Source: CAYPTB01 sp964413535
GTDB lineage: Bacteria > Planctomycetota > UBA1135 > GCA-002686595
Assembly (NCBI GenBank): GCA_964413535.1
Contig: CAYPTB010000061.1
Location: forward strand, 1 to 64,000
DNA length: 64,000 nt
Reading direction: 5' to 3'
Shown here: positions 25,406 to 34,418 of the stretch, one piece after another
How the letters are laid out: every line of letters starts with the position of its first letter
Position numbering within the stretch: the first letter of the stretch is position 1
Notes under the pieces: generated by a model
What the model saw: only the letters and a program-made list of their open reading frames with translations
The model's database searches: none
What the model was told of the DNA's origin: nothing
Made by a program: the position numbers and the translations under genes

Positions 25406-26664
25406 CAGTCTCGCGCGACCTCGATCATGCGCGTCCGATAGAGCGCCGCGCGCAGCCGCTTGGCCTGCTCGTCGATCTCGTTCAGCTTGTCGAGGATCAG
25501 GCGCGCCTCTTGCGCGCTCATCAGCTCGTCGGGCTGGGCTCCGCCCGCGTCCGACTGCAGCTCCTCGTTCTCCTGGCCGGTCTCGGCTTGCTCCTGCTTC
25601 TGCTGCTCCTCGCCTTCGCGCTCCTCGGCCTTCGGGTTCGGCATGTCGTCGCCCTCGTCCGCGCCCTCGCCGGGCGTGGGATCGGCGTCCTGCAGCGACT
25701 CCTCACGGCTGTCGGGATCGGTGCCCTGCTGGCCGTCCTCTTCCTGCTCCGTCTCCGACTCCTCCTGGCCCTTGGTCGCGCCCTTGCCCTCTTCCGTCTT
25801 CTGCTCGTTCTCCTGGCCGTCGCTCTCGCGCTCCAGGTTGGACTGCTGGCGGTTCTCCTCGATCTTGGCCAGCTCGTCGAGGCGCCGCTCGACGAACTCG
25901 AGGTTCCCGCGCAAATCGGTGTCGCGCCAGTCCAGGCGGATCCCGTCGAGCAAGCGCGCTTTCGCCTCGAGGTACTTCTCGCGCGCGGCCGGGAGAGTGT
26001 CCTGGTCGTCGCCGAGCACCTTCGCCTGGCCGATCGAAAGCGCGTCGTCCCCGGCGGCCTCGACCTCCGTGATCGCCGCGCGCAGCTCCTCCCCTTCGAC
26101 GATGCGCTGGACGGCTTCGTTGTAGAGCGCGTGGAGACGCAGCTCGCCCGGTCCCGCGAGCGCGCCGGCCGAGCGGAAGTCCTCCGCCGCCAGGTACGGG
26201 AGCTCGGCGATCGAGCTCGCGACGCCGCCCGCGTAACACAGCTCGGCCTGCATGCGCTCGTCCTCGGCCACGCGTTCGGCGAGCACGCCCGCGAGCGCGG
26301 CCGCCTCGGCGCCGCGGCCCTCCCCCGCGAGCCGGCGGATCTCCACCAGACCCTGCCGCGGCGTACCCGCGAACGGCGGCGCTGCGGGCAGCACGAACGG
26401 GGCGGTCGACGGGTGCGCGCCGCCGAACGACGGAACGGAGGGATCGGGGTCGAGACGCGGCGGATCGGTCCGGATCAGGGGCGACTTGGAATCGGTCGAA
26501 AGCCGCGGGGCATCCTTGTCGGGACGGGCCTTCGACGACCCCGAGCGTTGGGCTTCGTTCGCCCGCAGCGTGTCGCGGTCGACGCGCTCGACGTCGAGAC
26601 TCTGGGCCTGCGCGTCCAACGCGAGGGCCGCGGCGAGCCCGATCCATACGGCGATCTTCTTCAA
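25402..26664 (-). CDS. BatC-like TPR protein with acidic low-complexity region
   Basis: A 420-residue protein. After a signal sequence (IAVWIGLAAALALDAQAQ) come helical repeats resembling TPRs (about 110-260) and then a very acidic, Gln/Glu-rich stretch of about 110 residues (about 265-375) that is probably disordered, ending in a helical segment (LILDKLNEIDEQAKRLRAAL). It occupies the BatC position. The TTG start at 26664 is well supported: GAGGAG lies eight bases upstream, the signal sequence follows directly and the TTG overlaps the BatB stop as TTGA. An ATG farther upstream in the same frame would only read through the BatB gene. Confidence 0.8.
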   Translation of the reverse strand: MKKIAVWIGLAAALALDAQAQSLDVERVDRDTLRANEAQRSGSSKARPDKDAPRLSTDSKSPLIRTDPPRLDPDPSVPSFGGAHPSTAPFVLPAAPPFAGTPRQGLVEIRRLAGEGRGAEAAALAGVLAERVAEDERMQAELCYAGGVASSIAELPYLAAEDFRSAGALAGPGELRLHALYNEAVQRIVEGEELRAAITEVEAAGDDALSIGQAKVLGDDQDTLPAAREKYLEAKARLLDGIRLDWRDTDLRGNLEFVERRLDELAKIEENRQQSNLERESDGQENEQKTEEGKGATKGQEESETEQEEDGQQGTDPDSREESLQDADPTPGEGADEGDDMPNPKAEEREGEEQQKQEQAETGQENEELQSDAGGAQPDELMSAQEARLILDKLNEIDEQAKRLRAALYRTRMIEVARDW

Positions 26665-27704
26665 GGCGAAATCTCCTCGCGGTGGCGCATGCGCGGCCTC
26701 CGCTCGCGAAGTCCGGCCTCGCCCAGGATGCAGGCGAGCGCCAGGACGAGTGTCCATTGGAAACGGTCGTGGGGAACGCGCTCGACGCCCCCGGCCACGT
26801 CGCGCCGATCCAGGCGGGAGATGCCGACGCGGTAGAGGTCCTCGAGCGGGGTCGGCGACTCGGCCATCGACAGGTACGAGCCGCCCGTCGAGCGCGCCAG
26901 GACGTCGAGCGTCGAAGGCTCGAGCTTCGTGACCACCTCGCGGCCGGCGCGATCCTGCAGGAAGCCCTCGCTGCCGTCAGCCAGTAGGGCCGGGATCTTC
27001 CCGCCCTGGGGCGTGCCCACGCCGACGACGTACACGCGGATGTTCCTCGCCGCGGCCGCCTCCGCAGCCTTGGCGCCCTTGCCCTCGAGATCTTCACCGT
27101 CGGTGAGCAGCACGATCGCCTCGTGGTTCCCGGTGCGCCCGTCGAAGAGCTCGAGGGCGCGCTCGATGGCGACGCCGAGATCCGTGCCGCCCTTGCGATT
27201 GTCGGCCGGCGAGACGTCGTCGAGCAGCGCGGACAAAGTCGAGCGATCGTGCGTCAGGGGCGCGATCTGCCGCGCGTCCCCGGAGAAGCCGATGAGCGCG
27301 ACGCGATCGCCCGTCAACCGCTCGAGGAGCCCGCGCACCTCGCGCTTGGCGCGGTCGAGCCGGCTCGGCTTGACGTCGCGCGCGAGCATGCTGCGCGACG
27401 TGTCGAGACACAGCACGAGGTCGATGCCGCGCTGGCGCACCTCGCGCTGCGTGAAGCCGCGCACCGGGCCGAGCACCGAGACGGCGAGCAGGAAGATCCC
27501 GAGCACCGCCAGGACGAGGCGCGCGCGCGCGCGATTGGGCGAGAAGCCGGGCAGGAAGCGCGTCGCGCGCGCGCGCGCGACGAGCGCCTCGCGCTCGCGG
27601 CGGCGCAGCGCGAGCCCCCACGCGCCGGCGCCCAACAGGGCCAGCGCCGAGAGCACGAGCGGCCAGTGCGTCCCGCGCAGGAGCTCGAAGCCCAGGGCCT
27701 GCAT
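26661..27704 (-). CDS. batB: BatB-like von Willebrand factor A protein
   Basis: A 347-residue membrane protein with two N-terminal helices (about 14-32 and 62-80), a VWA domain (about 93-290) and a C-terminal helix (WTLVLALACILGEAGL). The metal-ion-dependent adhesion site is intact: DTSRS at 101-105, a Thr in GGTDLG and DGED after VLLT. This is the BatB/BatA architecture associated with oxygen tolerance and envelope maintenance in other bacteria. The ATG at 27704 directly follows the stop of the preceding gene (27705) and the stop overlaps the TTG of the BatC-like gene, so expression is tightly coupled. Confidence 0.92.
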   Translation of the reverse strand: MQALGFELLRGTHWPLVLSALALLGAGAWGLALRRREREALVARARATRFLPGFSPNRARARLVLAVLGIFLLAVSVLGPVRGFTQREVRQRGIDLVLCLDTSRSMLARDVKPSRLDRAKREVRGLLERLTGDRVALIGFSGDARQIAPLTHDRSTLSALLDDVSPADNRKGGTDLGVAIERALELFDGRTGNHEAIVLLTDGEDLEGKGAKAAEAAAARNIRVYVVGVGTPQGGKIPALLADGSEGFLQDRAGREVVTKLEPSTLDVLARSTGGSYLSMAESPTPLEDLYRVGISRLDRRDVAGGVERVPHDRFQWTLVLALACILGEAGLRERRPRMRHREEISP

Positions 27705-28781
27705 CTAGGGCAACCTCCTCGCCCAGGTCGAGCCGGCGATCCACGCCAGGAGGTACAGCGCGATCGCGGGCTCGAGGAAGAAGGGATAGAGGTCGAAGTT
27801 CTGCTCGAACCGCTTGTCCTCGCGCAGCGTGCGCTCGAGCCTCTCGATCTCGGCGTAGACGTCCTCGAGCCGGGAGCGGTCGCGCGCGCGGAAGAACACG
27901 CCGCCGGTCTTCTCCGCGATCGCCTCGAGCTCCTCCGTGGGCGGCGGGTCGTTGGTGGGCCGAGCGACGCCGTCGAAGCCCCGCGCCCAGACGTAGCGCG
28001 CCGCGTGGATCGTGTGGACGCGGATCCCCTTCGAAGCGGCGAGCTCGGCCGCATCGATCGGCGCGATGGCGTCGCCGTTGTTCTCGCCGTCCGTGAGCAG
28101 GACCACCACCTTCGACGTCGCGTCCGACTTCTCGAGCACCGCGACGGCCTTCGCCAGCGCGACCCCGATGGCCGTGCCGTCCTCGGGCCCGCCCTCCGGG
28201 ACCACCTCGGTCGCGCGCATGAAGTTCCCGAGCGCGTTCACGTCGAGCGTGAACGGGCAGACCACCTCCGGGTACAACGCGAACGAGATCAGGCTGACGT
28301 TGTCCGAGTTCCCCTCGCGGTCGGTCATGCGGCGGGTCGCGAAGTCGAGCACGACCTCCTTCACGACGTCGAAGCGCGTCGCGCTCCCGTCGTCGACGAG
28401 GTCGCGGAGGAGCATCGAGCTCGAGCGGTCGACGACGAGCGCGATGTCGACGCCCTGCGAGACCGTCGACTGCTCGACGTTGCCGCGCAGCGGACGCGAG
28501 AGCGCCACCACGGAGAGCACGATCGCGCAGGCCTGGAGCGCCGTGGGCGTCCAGGCCAGACGCTGGCGCAGGCTCCGCGGCACGGCGCCCGCCGGCAGCG
28601 CCGAAACGCGTCCGGCGACGCGTCCCGAACGCGAGCGCCCCCAGTAGAGGAGCGCCAGCCCGAGCGGCAAGAGGAGCAGGAACGCGGGATCGGCGATCGA
28701 GTACGCGCCGAAGACGCTCCAGTCCGCGGCGGCGGCGCTCTGCACGCCCTCCGCGGCTTGCACGGCGATCGGAGCGGTCAC
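27705..28781 (-). CDS. batA: BatA-like von Willebrand factor A protein
   Basis: A 358-residue VWA membrane protein. Two helices near the start (about 32-47 and 80-96), a MIDAS motif DRSSS (118-122), a Thr in DGTAIG, LLTDGEN, and a last helix (LEPAIALYLLAWIAG). The VWA loop DGSATRFDVVKEVVLDF matches BatA. The GTG start at 28781 overlaps the upstream stop as GTGA and has GGGGGAGG seven bases before it, a strong ribosome site; the frame upstream shadows the neighbouring gene. It works at the cytoplasmic membrane, probably paired with BatB. Confidence 0.9.
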   Translation of the reverse strand: MTAPIAVQAAEGVQSAAAADWSVFGAYSIADPAFLLLLPLGLALLYWGRSRSGRVAGRVSALPAGAVPRSLRQRLAWTPTALQACAIVLSVVALSRPLRGNVEQSTVSQGVDIALVVDRSSSMLLRDLVDDGSATRFDVVKEVVLDFATRRMTDREGNSDNVSLISFALYPEVVCPFTLDVNALGNFMRATEVVPEGGPEDGTAIGVALAKAVAVLEKSDATSKVVVLLTDGENNGDAIAPIDAAELAASKGIRVHTIHAARYVWARGFDGVARPTNDPPPTEELEAIAEKTGGVFFRARDRSRLEDVYAEIERLERTLREDKRFEQNFDLYPFFLEPAIALYLLAWIAGSTWARRLP

Positions 28782-29791
28782 GAGGCGCCTCCCCCGAGCC
28801 CACGGAGCCCGCGCGCGGTGGCGCGCGCGCCGTTCCCCGCCGAACCGCCGACTCCGCCGACTCCCTGAAGCACGGTGCGCGCCGCCCCGAGCGTCTCGTC
28901 GACCGCCCAGCGCGTCGGCTTGTGCCGCGCGTACTTCACTTCCTCGGAACGCGTGAGCACGTCGGCGAGCCTCGAGCGCACGTCGGCCGGCAGGCGCTCC
29001 TCGTCCACCGTCGTCGCGAGCCACTCGGCATCCGTCGCGGCGGAGAGCCCGCGCCCCAGACGCCGATCGGTCGCCTCGCGCAGGAGCGCCGTGAGCGAGT
29101 AGTGCAGGGCCTGGAGCGCGGGGAGATCGTCGGACACCGAACCCTCGAGCTCGGCCAGACGCTCGAGCGGCGAGGCGGCGGGCGGGGTGCGCTCGACCGC
29201 TCTCGCGCGGACGCGCCAGATCCAGGCCGCGAGCCACAGCGCGCCGGTCGCTCCGAGCACGGCGGCCCACCAGGGAACGCGCGAGGTGGCGCGCTCCGGG
29301 AGCTCCTCGCGGAAACCCTTGATGGGCCGATGGTCCGCCGCGCCCGCGCCGAGCACGCTCTGCACCCTGAGCGGTCCCTCGGGCGTCAGCACGGAGAACG
29401 ACGCGCCCTCCTCGGAACCCGCGCGGAAGGCGACGTCGAGCGACGGCAGCACCTTGCACGGCGCGAGCACCACGACCGTCCACTCCTTGCGCGTCACGCG
29501 TCGCGTTCCCGCCGCGTCGCCGGGAGCCGGCAGCGCGACGGTCGGACCGCTCTCGAGGACGACCCAGTGCCGGCCGAGCCCGACGTCGTCGTCGGAGAGC
29601 TGTGGCGTCACGTCGGAGGGGTGCTCGAGCTCGAGCACGAGCTTCACGGGCTCCCCCACCTCGACCTCGCGCGGATCCGCCGTGAGCGTCGCGCGCACGT
29701 CCTCGGCGGAGGGCTGCGCCTCCTGCGCAGGCGCGGCGGCGCCCGGCCCATCGAGCTGGAGCACGAGCAGGACGAACGCGGAGAGGAACAT
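28778..29791 (-). CDS. Membrane protein with DUF4381-like tail
   Basis: A 337-residue protein between the DUF58 and BatA genes. It has a short N-terminal signal (FLSAFVLLVLQL), a beta-rich extracytosolic domain (about 30-150; REVEVGEPVKLVLELEHPSD), one membrane helix (WWAAVLGATGALWLAAWIW) and a cytosolic helical domain like DUF4381 (LHYSLTALLREATDRRLG ... LADVLTRSEEVKYAR). DUF4381 proteins occupy this operon position in many MoxR-Bat loci. The ATG shares one base with the DUF58 stop (TGATG at 29793-29789). The stop overlaps BatA's GTG. It probably links the cytosolic MoxR/DUF58 pair to the membrane VWA proteins (inference). Confidence 0.75.
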   Translation of the reverse strand: MFLSAFVLLVLQLDGPGAAAPAQEAQPSAEDVRATLTADPREVEVGEPVKLVLELEHPSDVTPQLSDDDVGLGRHWVVLESGPTVALPAPGDAAGTRRVTRKEWTVVVLAPCKVLPSLDVAFRAGSEEGASFSVLTPEGPLRVQSVLGAGAADHRPIKGFREELPERATSRVPWWAAVLGATGALWLAAWIWRVRARAVERTPPAASPLERLAELEGSVSDDLPALQALHYSLTALLREATDRRLGRGLSAATDAEWLATTVDEERLPADVRSRLADVLTRSEEVKYARHKPTRWAVDETLGAARTVLQGVGGVGGSAGNGARATARGLRGLGGGAS

Positions 29792-30750
29792 CAGCGCCTC
29801 CGCATGCGGCGCCGGAAGAAGCGCACGACCGGCTCGCCGACGTCGGCGTTCGCCGAGAGCTCGATCTTCTCCACGCGCGAGCGCTGCAGCGCGGAGTCGA
29901 GCGCCGCGCGGCGCCGCAGCGCGGCCTCGCGCCAGCTCTTTCGAACCGCGGCGGAGCGCGTGTCGACCTCCACGACGCGGCCGGTCTCGACGTCGGTGAG
30001 CGCGACCAGGCCGGCGCGCGGGAGCTCCTCCTCGAAGGGATCGGTGACGTGCACGCAGACGACGTCGTGCTTGCTCGCGAGCCGCGCGAGGATGCGCGAC
30101 CAATCCTCTTCGATCGTGGAGATGAAGTCGCTGACGACGAAGATCATCGAGCGGCGGCGGCGCGTGCGCAGGGTGTGCTCCAGCACCGGCCGCAACGCGC
30201 TGCGCGTGCCGCCGCTCCCACCGGACCGGGCGGCGATGACCTCGCGCACGACGCGCAGCACGTGGCCGTGCCCCTTCTTCGGATCGAGGTGCAACCCGGG
30301 CTCGTCGGAGAAGAGCGAGAGGCCCACCTGGTCGTGCTGGAAGACCGCCACGTAGGCCAGCAACGCGCAGAACTCCGCCGCGGTCTCGCGCTTGGTGCGC
30401 GCGCCGCTCCCGAAGTCCATGGAGCGCGAGATGTCGACGACGAACTGCAGCGTGAGCTGGCGCTCCTCGACGAACGTCTTGACGAACGGCTCGCCGGTGC
30501 GCGCCGTCACGTTCCAGTCGATCGTGCGGATGTCGTCGCCGGGCTGGTAGCCGCGCACCTCCTCGAACTCGATGCCCGTGCCGCGGAACGTGCTCTTGTA
30601 GGCGCCCGAGAGCATGTTCGAGACCATGCGGTGCGTGCGGATCTGGATCTGGCGCACGCGCGCCATCAGCTCCGGCGCGAGGAACCTGCGCGCGGGCGCG
30701 TCCGGGCCAATCGCCTTGCGGGAGCCTTCCTTCTCGGCCGTGGGGACCAT
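29791..30750 (-). CDS. DUF58 domain protein
   Basis: A 319-residue cytosolic protein. The DUF58 signature is GDDIRTIDWNVTAR (71-84), and a VWA-like fold follows with DISRS (106-110) and FVVSDF. DUF58 proteins are almost always encoded next to MoxR ATPases and are thought to be their partner in maturing metal-dependent or periplasmic complexes. The gap to the moxR gene is nine bases, and the stop shares a base with the start of the next gene. No membrane helices. Confidence 0.93.
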   Translation of the reverse strand: MVPTAEKEGSRKAIGPDAPARRFLAPELMARVRQIQIRTHRMVSNMLSGAYKSTFRGTGIEFEEVRGYQPGDDIRTIDWNVTARTGEPFVKTFVEERQLTLQFVVDISRSMDFGSGARTKRETAAEFCALLAYVAVFQHDQVGLSLFSDEPGLHLDPKKGHGHVLRVVREVIAARSGGSGGTRSALRPVLEHTLRTRRRRSMIFVVSDFISTIEEDWSRILARLASKHDVVCVHVTDPFEEELPRAGLVALTDVETGRVVEVDTRSAAVRKSWREAALRRRAALDSALQRSRVEKIELSANADVGEPVVRFFRRRMRRR

Positions 30751-30759
30751 CGCTCGCGG

Positions 30760-31764
30760 TCAGGGCACGGGCACGGTCTCGAGGATGCGCGACACGAGCT
30801 CGTCGGAGCCGTGCCCCTCGGCCTGCGCCTCGTAGGTCGGGACGATGCGGTGGCGCAGGACGTCGTGTGCCACGCGCTTCAAGTCGCCGGGCGTGACGTA
30901 GTCGCGGTGCTCGAGGAAGGCGTGCGCGCGCGCGGTGAGCGACAGCGCGATCGACGCGCGCGGCGACGCGCCGAACTGGATCTGGCCGGCGAGCTCGGGC
31001 AGGCCGGCCTTCTCGGGCGCGCGCGTGGCCGTGACGAGGCTCACGATGTACTCCTTGAGACGCCGGTCGAGCGTGATGCCGTCGACGAGCTTGCGGCAGG
31101 CGAGGATCTGCTCGGGCTCGACCACGCGGCGCACCTGCGGCGGCGTCTGCGTCGTCGCGTGGCGCTCCATGATCGTGAGCTCCTCCTCCGGTGTCGGGTA
31201 GGTCACGATGATCTTGAGCATGAAGCGGTCGACCTGCGCCTCGGGGAGCTGGTAGGTCCCCTCCTGCTCGATCGGGTTCATCGTCGCGAGCACGAGGAAC
31301 GGGTGCGGCAGCTTGAAGGTCTGGCCGCCGATCGACACCTGCTTCTCCTGCATCGCCTCGAGCAACGCGGACTGCACCTTGGCCGGCGCGCGGTTCACCT
31401 CGTCGGCCAGCACGAAGTTCGCGAAGATCGGCCCCTTGCGCGGCGTGAAGGTGCCTTCCTTCGGGTTGTAGATCTCCGTCCCGACCAGGTCCGAGGGCAG
31501 GAGGTCGGGCGTGAACTGCAGGCGCGCGAAGCTCGCGTTCACCGCGCCCGCGAGGCTCGACACGGCGAGCGTCTTCGCGATCCCCGGGACGCCCTCGAGC
31601 AAGACGTGTCCCCCGGTGAGCAGCCCGATGAGCAAGCCCTCGATCAGGTGCTCCTGGCCGACCAGCACGTCGCCCATGGTCGCCTCGAGGTCGTCGACCC
31701 AAGCGCTCGCGCGCTCGATCTCACCGGTGCTGGCGGGTTTCTCGGCTGTCGGCATGTTCGGCAT
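30760..31764 (-). CDS. MoxR-type AAA+ ATPase
   Basis: First gene of the operon; 334 residues from the ATG at 31764 (a second ATG lies three codons later). Walker A is EGVPGIAKT (57-65), with Ile-Ala in the usual Gly position as is typical of MoxR, and Walker B is FVLADEVNR (D121, E122). ATMNPIEQEGTYQLPEAQVDRF is the sensor-1/arginine-finger block characteristic of MoxR. The C-terminal lid domain contains GASPRASI. It is a cytosolic chaperone-like ATPase acting on the DUF58 and VWA proteins. The frame extends upstream but is proline/arginine-rich noise. No strong ribosome site; about 286 bases of non-coding DNA precede it and should hold the operon promoter. Confidence 0.94.
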   Translation of the reverse strand: MPNMPTAEKPASTGEIERASAWVDDLEATMGDVLVGQEHLIEGLLIGLLTGGHVLLEGVPGIAKTLAVSSLAGAVNASFARLQFTPDLLPSDLVGTEIYNPKEGTFTPRKGPIFANFVLADEVNRAPAKVQSALLEAMQEKQVSIGGQTFKLPHPFLVLATMNPIEQEGTYQLPEAQVDRFMLKIIVTYPTPEEELTIMERHATTQTPPQVRRVVEPEQILACRKLVDGITLDRRLKEYIVSLVTATRAPEKAGLPELAGQIQFGASPRASIALSLTARAHAFLEHRDYVTPGDLKRVAHDVLRHRIVPTYEAQAEGHGSDELVSRILETVPVP

Positions 31765-32050
31765 GGAGCTTCGGGTCCGCTTCCCGGCGGAGGGTCGGGC
31801 GCCATACGGCCTTGCGCCGCACGGCGTTGGGAGAGCCGGACGAGCACGCGCACCTTCCCGACGCGAGACCGGCCCGTCCAGGGGGGCGAGCATTCTAGGG
31901 AAGGAGCGGCCGGGGAGAAGGCGTTCGTGCCGCCGCGACGACGAGATCCCCGGGTAACGCGTCGCGGGCCCGAAAGGCTCCGCGCCCCCGGTCTCGAACG
32001 GCTCCCGTGGGGCGCTCGACTTCGCCGAGCTCCCCGGCGGCCGCCCGGGA

Positions 32051-33550
32051 TCAGAGGTCGATGCGAATCGTATTCGAAGCGCTGTAGCCCTTCGGACCGT
32101 CGGGATCGCGGATCCAGACCTGCGCGTAGATCGAGGTTCCCGGGGGCACCACCTGCGCCGGGACCCAAACCTTGAGCAGGCCCTCGGCGCTCGTGGTCCG
32201 CGCTGTCACGCCGCCCAGCCCGCCGGGACCGAGGGTCCCGTCCCACAGCGGCGAGCCGGAGTAGCTCGTGCCAAAGACGAGGAACGCCCGGGCATTCGGA
32301 CGCGCGAACGAGAGCGAGAGGAGCGGAGCGTCGGTCGCGGTGCTGATCCCACTGCCCGTGAGCAGCGGAGTGCGCTCCACTCCCGTCGCGAGGGTGGCCG
32401 CCAAGCCGTCGTCGAAGGGATGCTGAACGGCGGACTCGACCTGCATCTCCTCGCGCAAGTAGCGGATCATGTCGAGCGCGAGCCGGCCCTCGTCATCGAT
32501 GAAGGAGTCGTGCGGACCCGAGGCGAGCAGTCCCTGCATGTCGGTGATGACGAGGCGGGTCTGCGGATAGAGCACCTTCCAGGCGTACCCGAACCACGAG
32601 GAGTGGCCCTTCGTGATCACGTTCTCGGCGTAGGGAGGATTGAAGACCGTCGACTGCAACGCATCACCATAAACCAGGTAGAGGCGTTGGCTCGCGTTGA
32701 GCGTGCGGGCTTCGAGCTCGAAGGAAAGAGCCGAGTTGGTCCTGAGGAACAGCGCCGGTGCGCTGGTGAGGTTCTTCGAAGGGGTCGCCCACGGGGGTCC
32801 GGAGTTCTTGTCGCAGAAGTGCGGGAGCCCGAATATCCCCCCGACGAGCGCGGGGAGCCAGAGCGGGGGACCGAAGAAGACGCCGGCTGTGACGCGTGAG
32901 CTCTCGGCGTCCTGGCCGATGCCGTTTTGGAACAGTCCGGGACCGCGTTCGGGTCCGGCGGCGGCCCACAGGGCGACGGACGCCCCACCGCTCCGGCCCG
33001 TGATCGCGATCTGGTTCCGATCGAGGCCGTATTCGTCTGCGTTGTGGCGAATGTGCTGGACCAGCATCACCACGTCCTTCTCCGCCATCGGCTTGTCGTG
33101 GTCGGAGTACGGCGGGATCGCGAGACCGGGCAAGGCCACTCCGGGGGGATGGAAGAGTCCGTTGCCGCGCGCGGTCAGGTCGGGATACGGAACGCACGGT
33201 CCCACCTTGTCGGACGAGTCGGACGACGTGAGCACCGCGCGCGCGATCGCGAACCCGGCGTCGATGTAGGAGTAGACCCACGACACGGGCTCGATCGGCG
33301 CTGCGTAGCAGGCGTCGCTGCTGGCGAAGCCTGAATTGCTGATCAAAAGGACGACGGGCGCACCCGAGGCGGGCGGAGTTCCCGGCGGCCGGAAGAGCGC
33401 GAAGCGCTGATGGGCGTGAGAGCCGACGAGAGCGCTCGTGTAGTCGACGGAATCGAGCGCCGGATCGGCAACGTAGTCGTGCTCGCCCGCGGCTCGCAGC
33501 GGGGCTGCCGACGGTGCCAGTGCGAGCGCAAGGATGGCCACACACGACAT
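32051..33550 (-). CDS. Secreted alpha/beta hydrolase with C-terminal beta domain
   Basis: A 499-residue exported protein. A signal peptide (CVAILALALAPSAAPLRAA) is followed by an alpha/beta-hydrolase domain with oxyanion-side LLISNSGF, nucleophile elbow GRSGGAS (Ser187) and a likely acid/His pair near GPHDSF. From about residue 405 a separate beta-rich domain (LLSLSFARPNARAFLVFG ... SPLWDGTLGPGG ... SIYAQVWIRDPDG ... SASNTIRI) resembles the C-terminal module shared by many planctomycete secreted proteins, possibly a sorting or surface-attachment domain. The ATG at 33550 has AAGGAGAGGA ideally placed upstream and starts the signal. Predicted esterase or lipase, substrate unknown. Confidence 0.82.
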   Translation of the reverse strand: MSCVAILALALAPSAAPLRAAGEHDYVADPALDSVDYTSALVGSHAHQRFALFRPPGTPPASGAPVVLLISNSGFASSDACYAAPIEPVSWVYSYIDAGFAIARAVLTSSDSSDKVGPCVPYPDLTARGNGLFHPPGVALPGLAIPPYSDHDKPMAEKDVVMLVQHIRHNADEYGLDRNQIAITGRSGGASVALWAAAGPERGPGLFQNGIGQDAESSRVTAGVFFGPPLWLPALVGGIFGLPHFCDKNSGPPWATPSKNLTSAPALFLRTNSALSFELEARTLNASQRLYLVYGDALQSTVFNPPYAENVITKGHSSWFGYAWKVLYPQTRLVITDMQGLLASGPHDSFIDDEGRLALDMIRYLREEMQVESAVQHPFDDGLAATLATGVERTPLLTGSGISTATDAPLLSLSFARPNARAFLVFGTSYSGSPLWDGTLGPGGLGGVTARTTSAEGLLKVWVPAQVVPPGTSIYAQVWIRDPDGPKGYSASNTIRIDL

Positions 33551-33764
33551 GATTGTCCTCTCCTTCGAGAGCGAGGTGGAAGAGCGAGGTGCTGGAGGTG
33601 AGGAGCCTCGATCGGGATCGAGGGGCATGGAATTGGAAGCGCGAGGGTGGATTGCGTCAAGCATCCCGCCACGACATCGGAGAGCGATCGTCGAACTTCG
33701 TTCGACCGTGGAGGGGGAGGACGAGCCGCAAACCGCTGCGGCAAGGGATCCCGACGCGGTCGGG

Positions 33765-34415
33765 TCAGAGATCGCCGAGACGAGCCACGAGGTCCGCGAG
33801 TCGCTCCTCGAGACGCGCCACGCGTTCTTCCAGGGAGGCCTGCGACGACTCGCCGGCCTGGGAGCGCGGATCCGACTCTCCCGTTCGGGGTGAACGCGTC
33901 TCGCTCGTTTCCGTGGTGGATCCCGCGACGAGCGTCGTCGCCACGCGCCGCGCGCGCGAGCCGGGCTCCGGCGGAAGCTCCGTCACCAACCCGCGCGCTG
34001 CGAGCCCCGAGAGGAACGCCTCGAGCTGTGCGCTCGTCTCGATCGGCGCCATGCGGCTCGCCCGCGTGCGCAGCTCGCCATGCGTCTGCGCGCCGCGCAG
34101 GCAGAGCTCGGCCAGGAGCGCGAGCTCGGCGTCGCTCGCGGCCAGGGTCTCGCGCGCGTTGTGGCGGAACTTCTCGACGCGGCTCCCGGCGGGATGCACC
34201 GCCCCGGCGAGCTGCAGCATGCGCAGGCGCTCGGCGGCCGAGAACACGAGCCCCTCGGACATGTCCACGACCGGGTTGCGGTTCGACTTCTGGTTGCAGC
34301 CCGCTTGCAGCGCGTTGAGCGACAACGGATAGCCGTCGGGAGTCGTGAGCTCCTTCTCGATCAGCACGCCGAGCACGCGCGCCTCCGAGGCTTCGAGTCG
34401 AATCAGGTCCGCCAT
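33765..34415 (-). CDS. yceH: YceH-family (UPF0502/DUF480) protein
   Basis: A 216-residue cytosolic protein starting with LEARVLGVLIEKELTTPDGYPLSLNAL-type sequence (LEASEARVLGVLIEKE), then GCNQKSNRNPVVDMSE, and HGELRTRASRM, all hallmarks of the YceH family of tandem winged helices. The C-terminus (about 170-216) is a Ser/Thr linker and a leucine-zipper-like coiled coil (LEERVARLEERLADLVARL), as in other members. Function not established; relatives are thought to bind DNA or regulate. It follows the M16 peptidase gene with a gap of only three bases, so it is probably co-transcribed. Confidence 0.92.
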   Translation of the reverse strand: MADLIRLEASEARVLGVLIEKELTTPDGYPLSLNALQAGCNQKSNRNPVVDMSEGLVFSAAERLRMLQLAGAVHPAGSRVEKFRHNARETLAASDAELALLAELCLRGAQTHGELRTRASRMAPIETSAQLEAFLSGLAARGLVTELPPEPGSRARRVATTLVAGSTTETSETRSPRTGESDPRSQAGESSQASLEERVARLEERLADLVARLGDL

Positions 34416-34418
34416 GGC

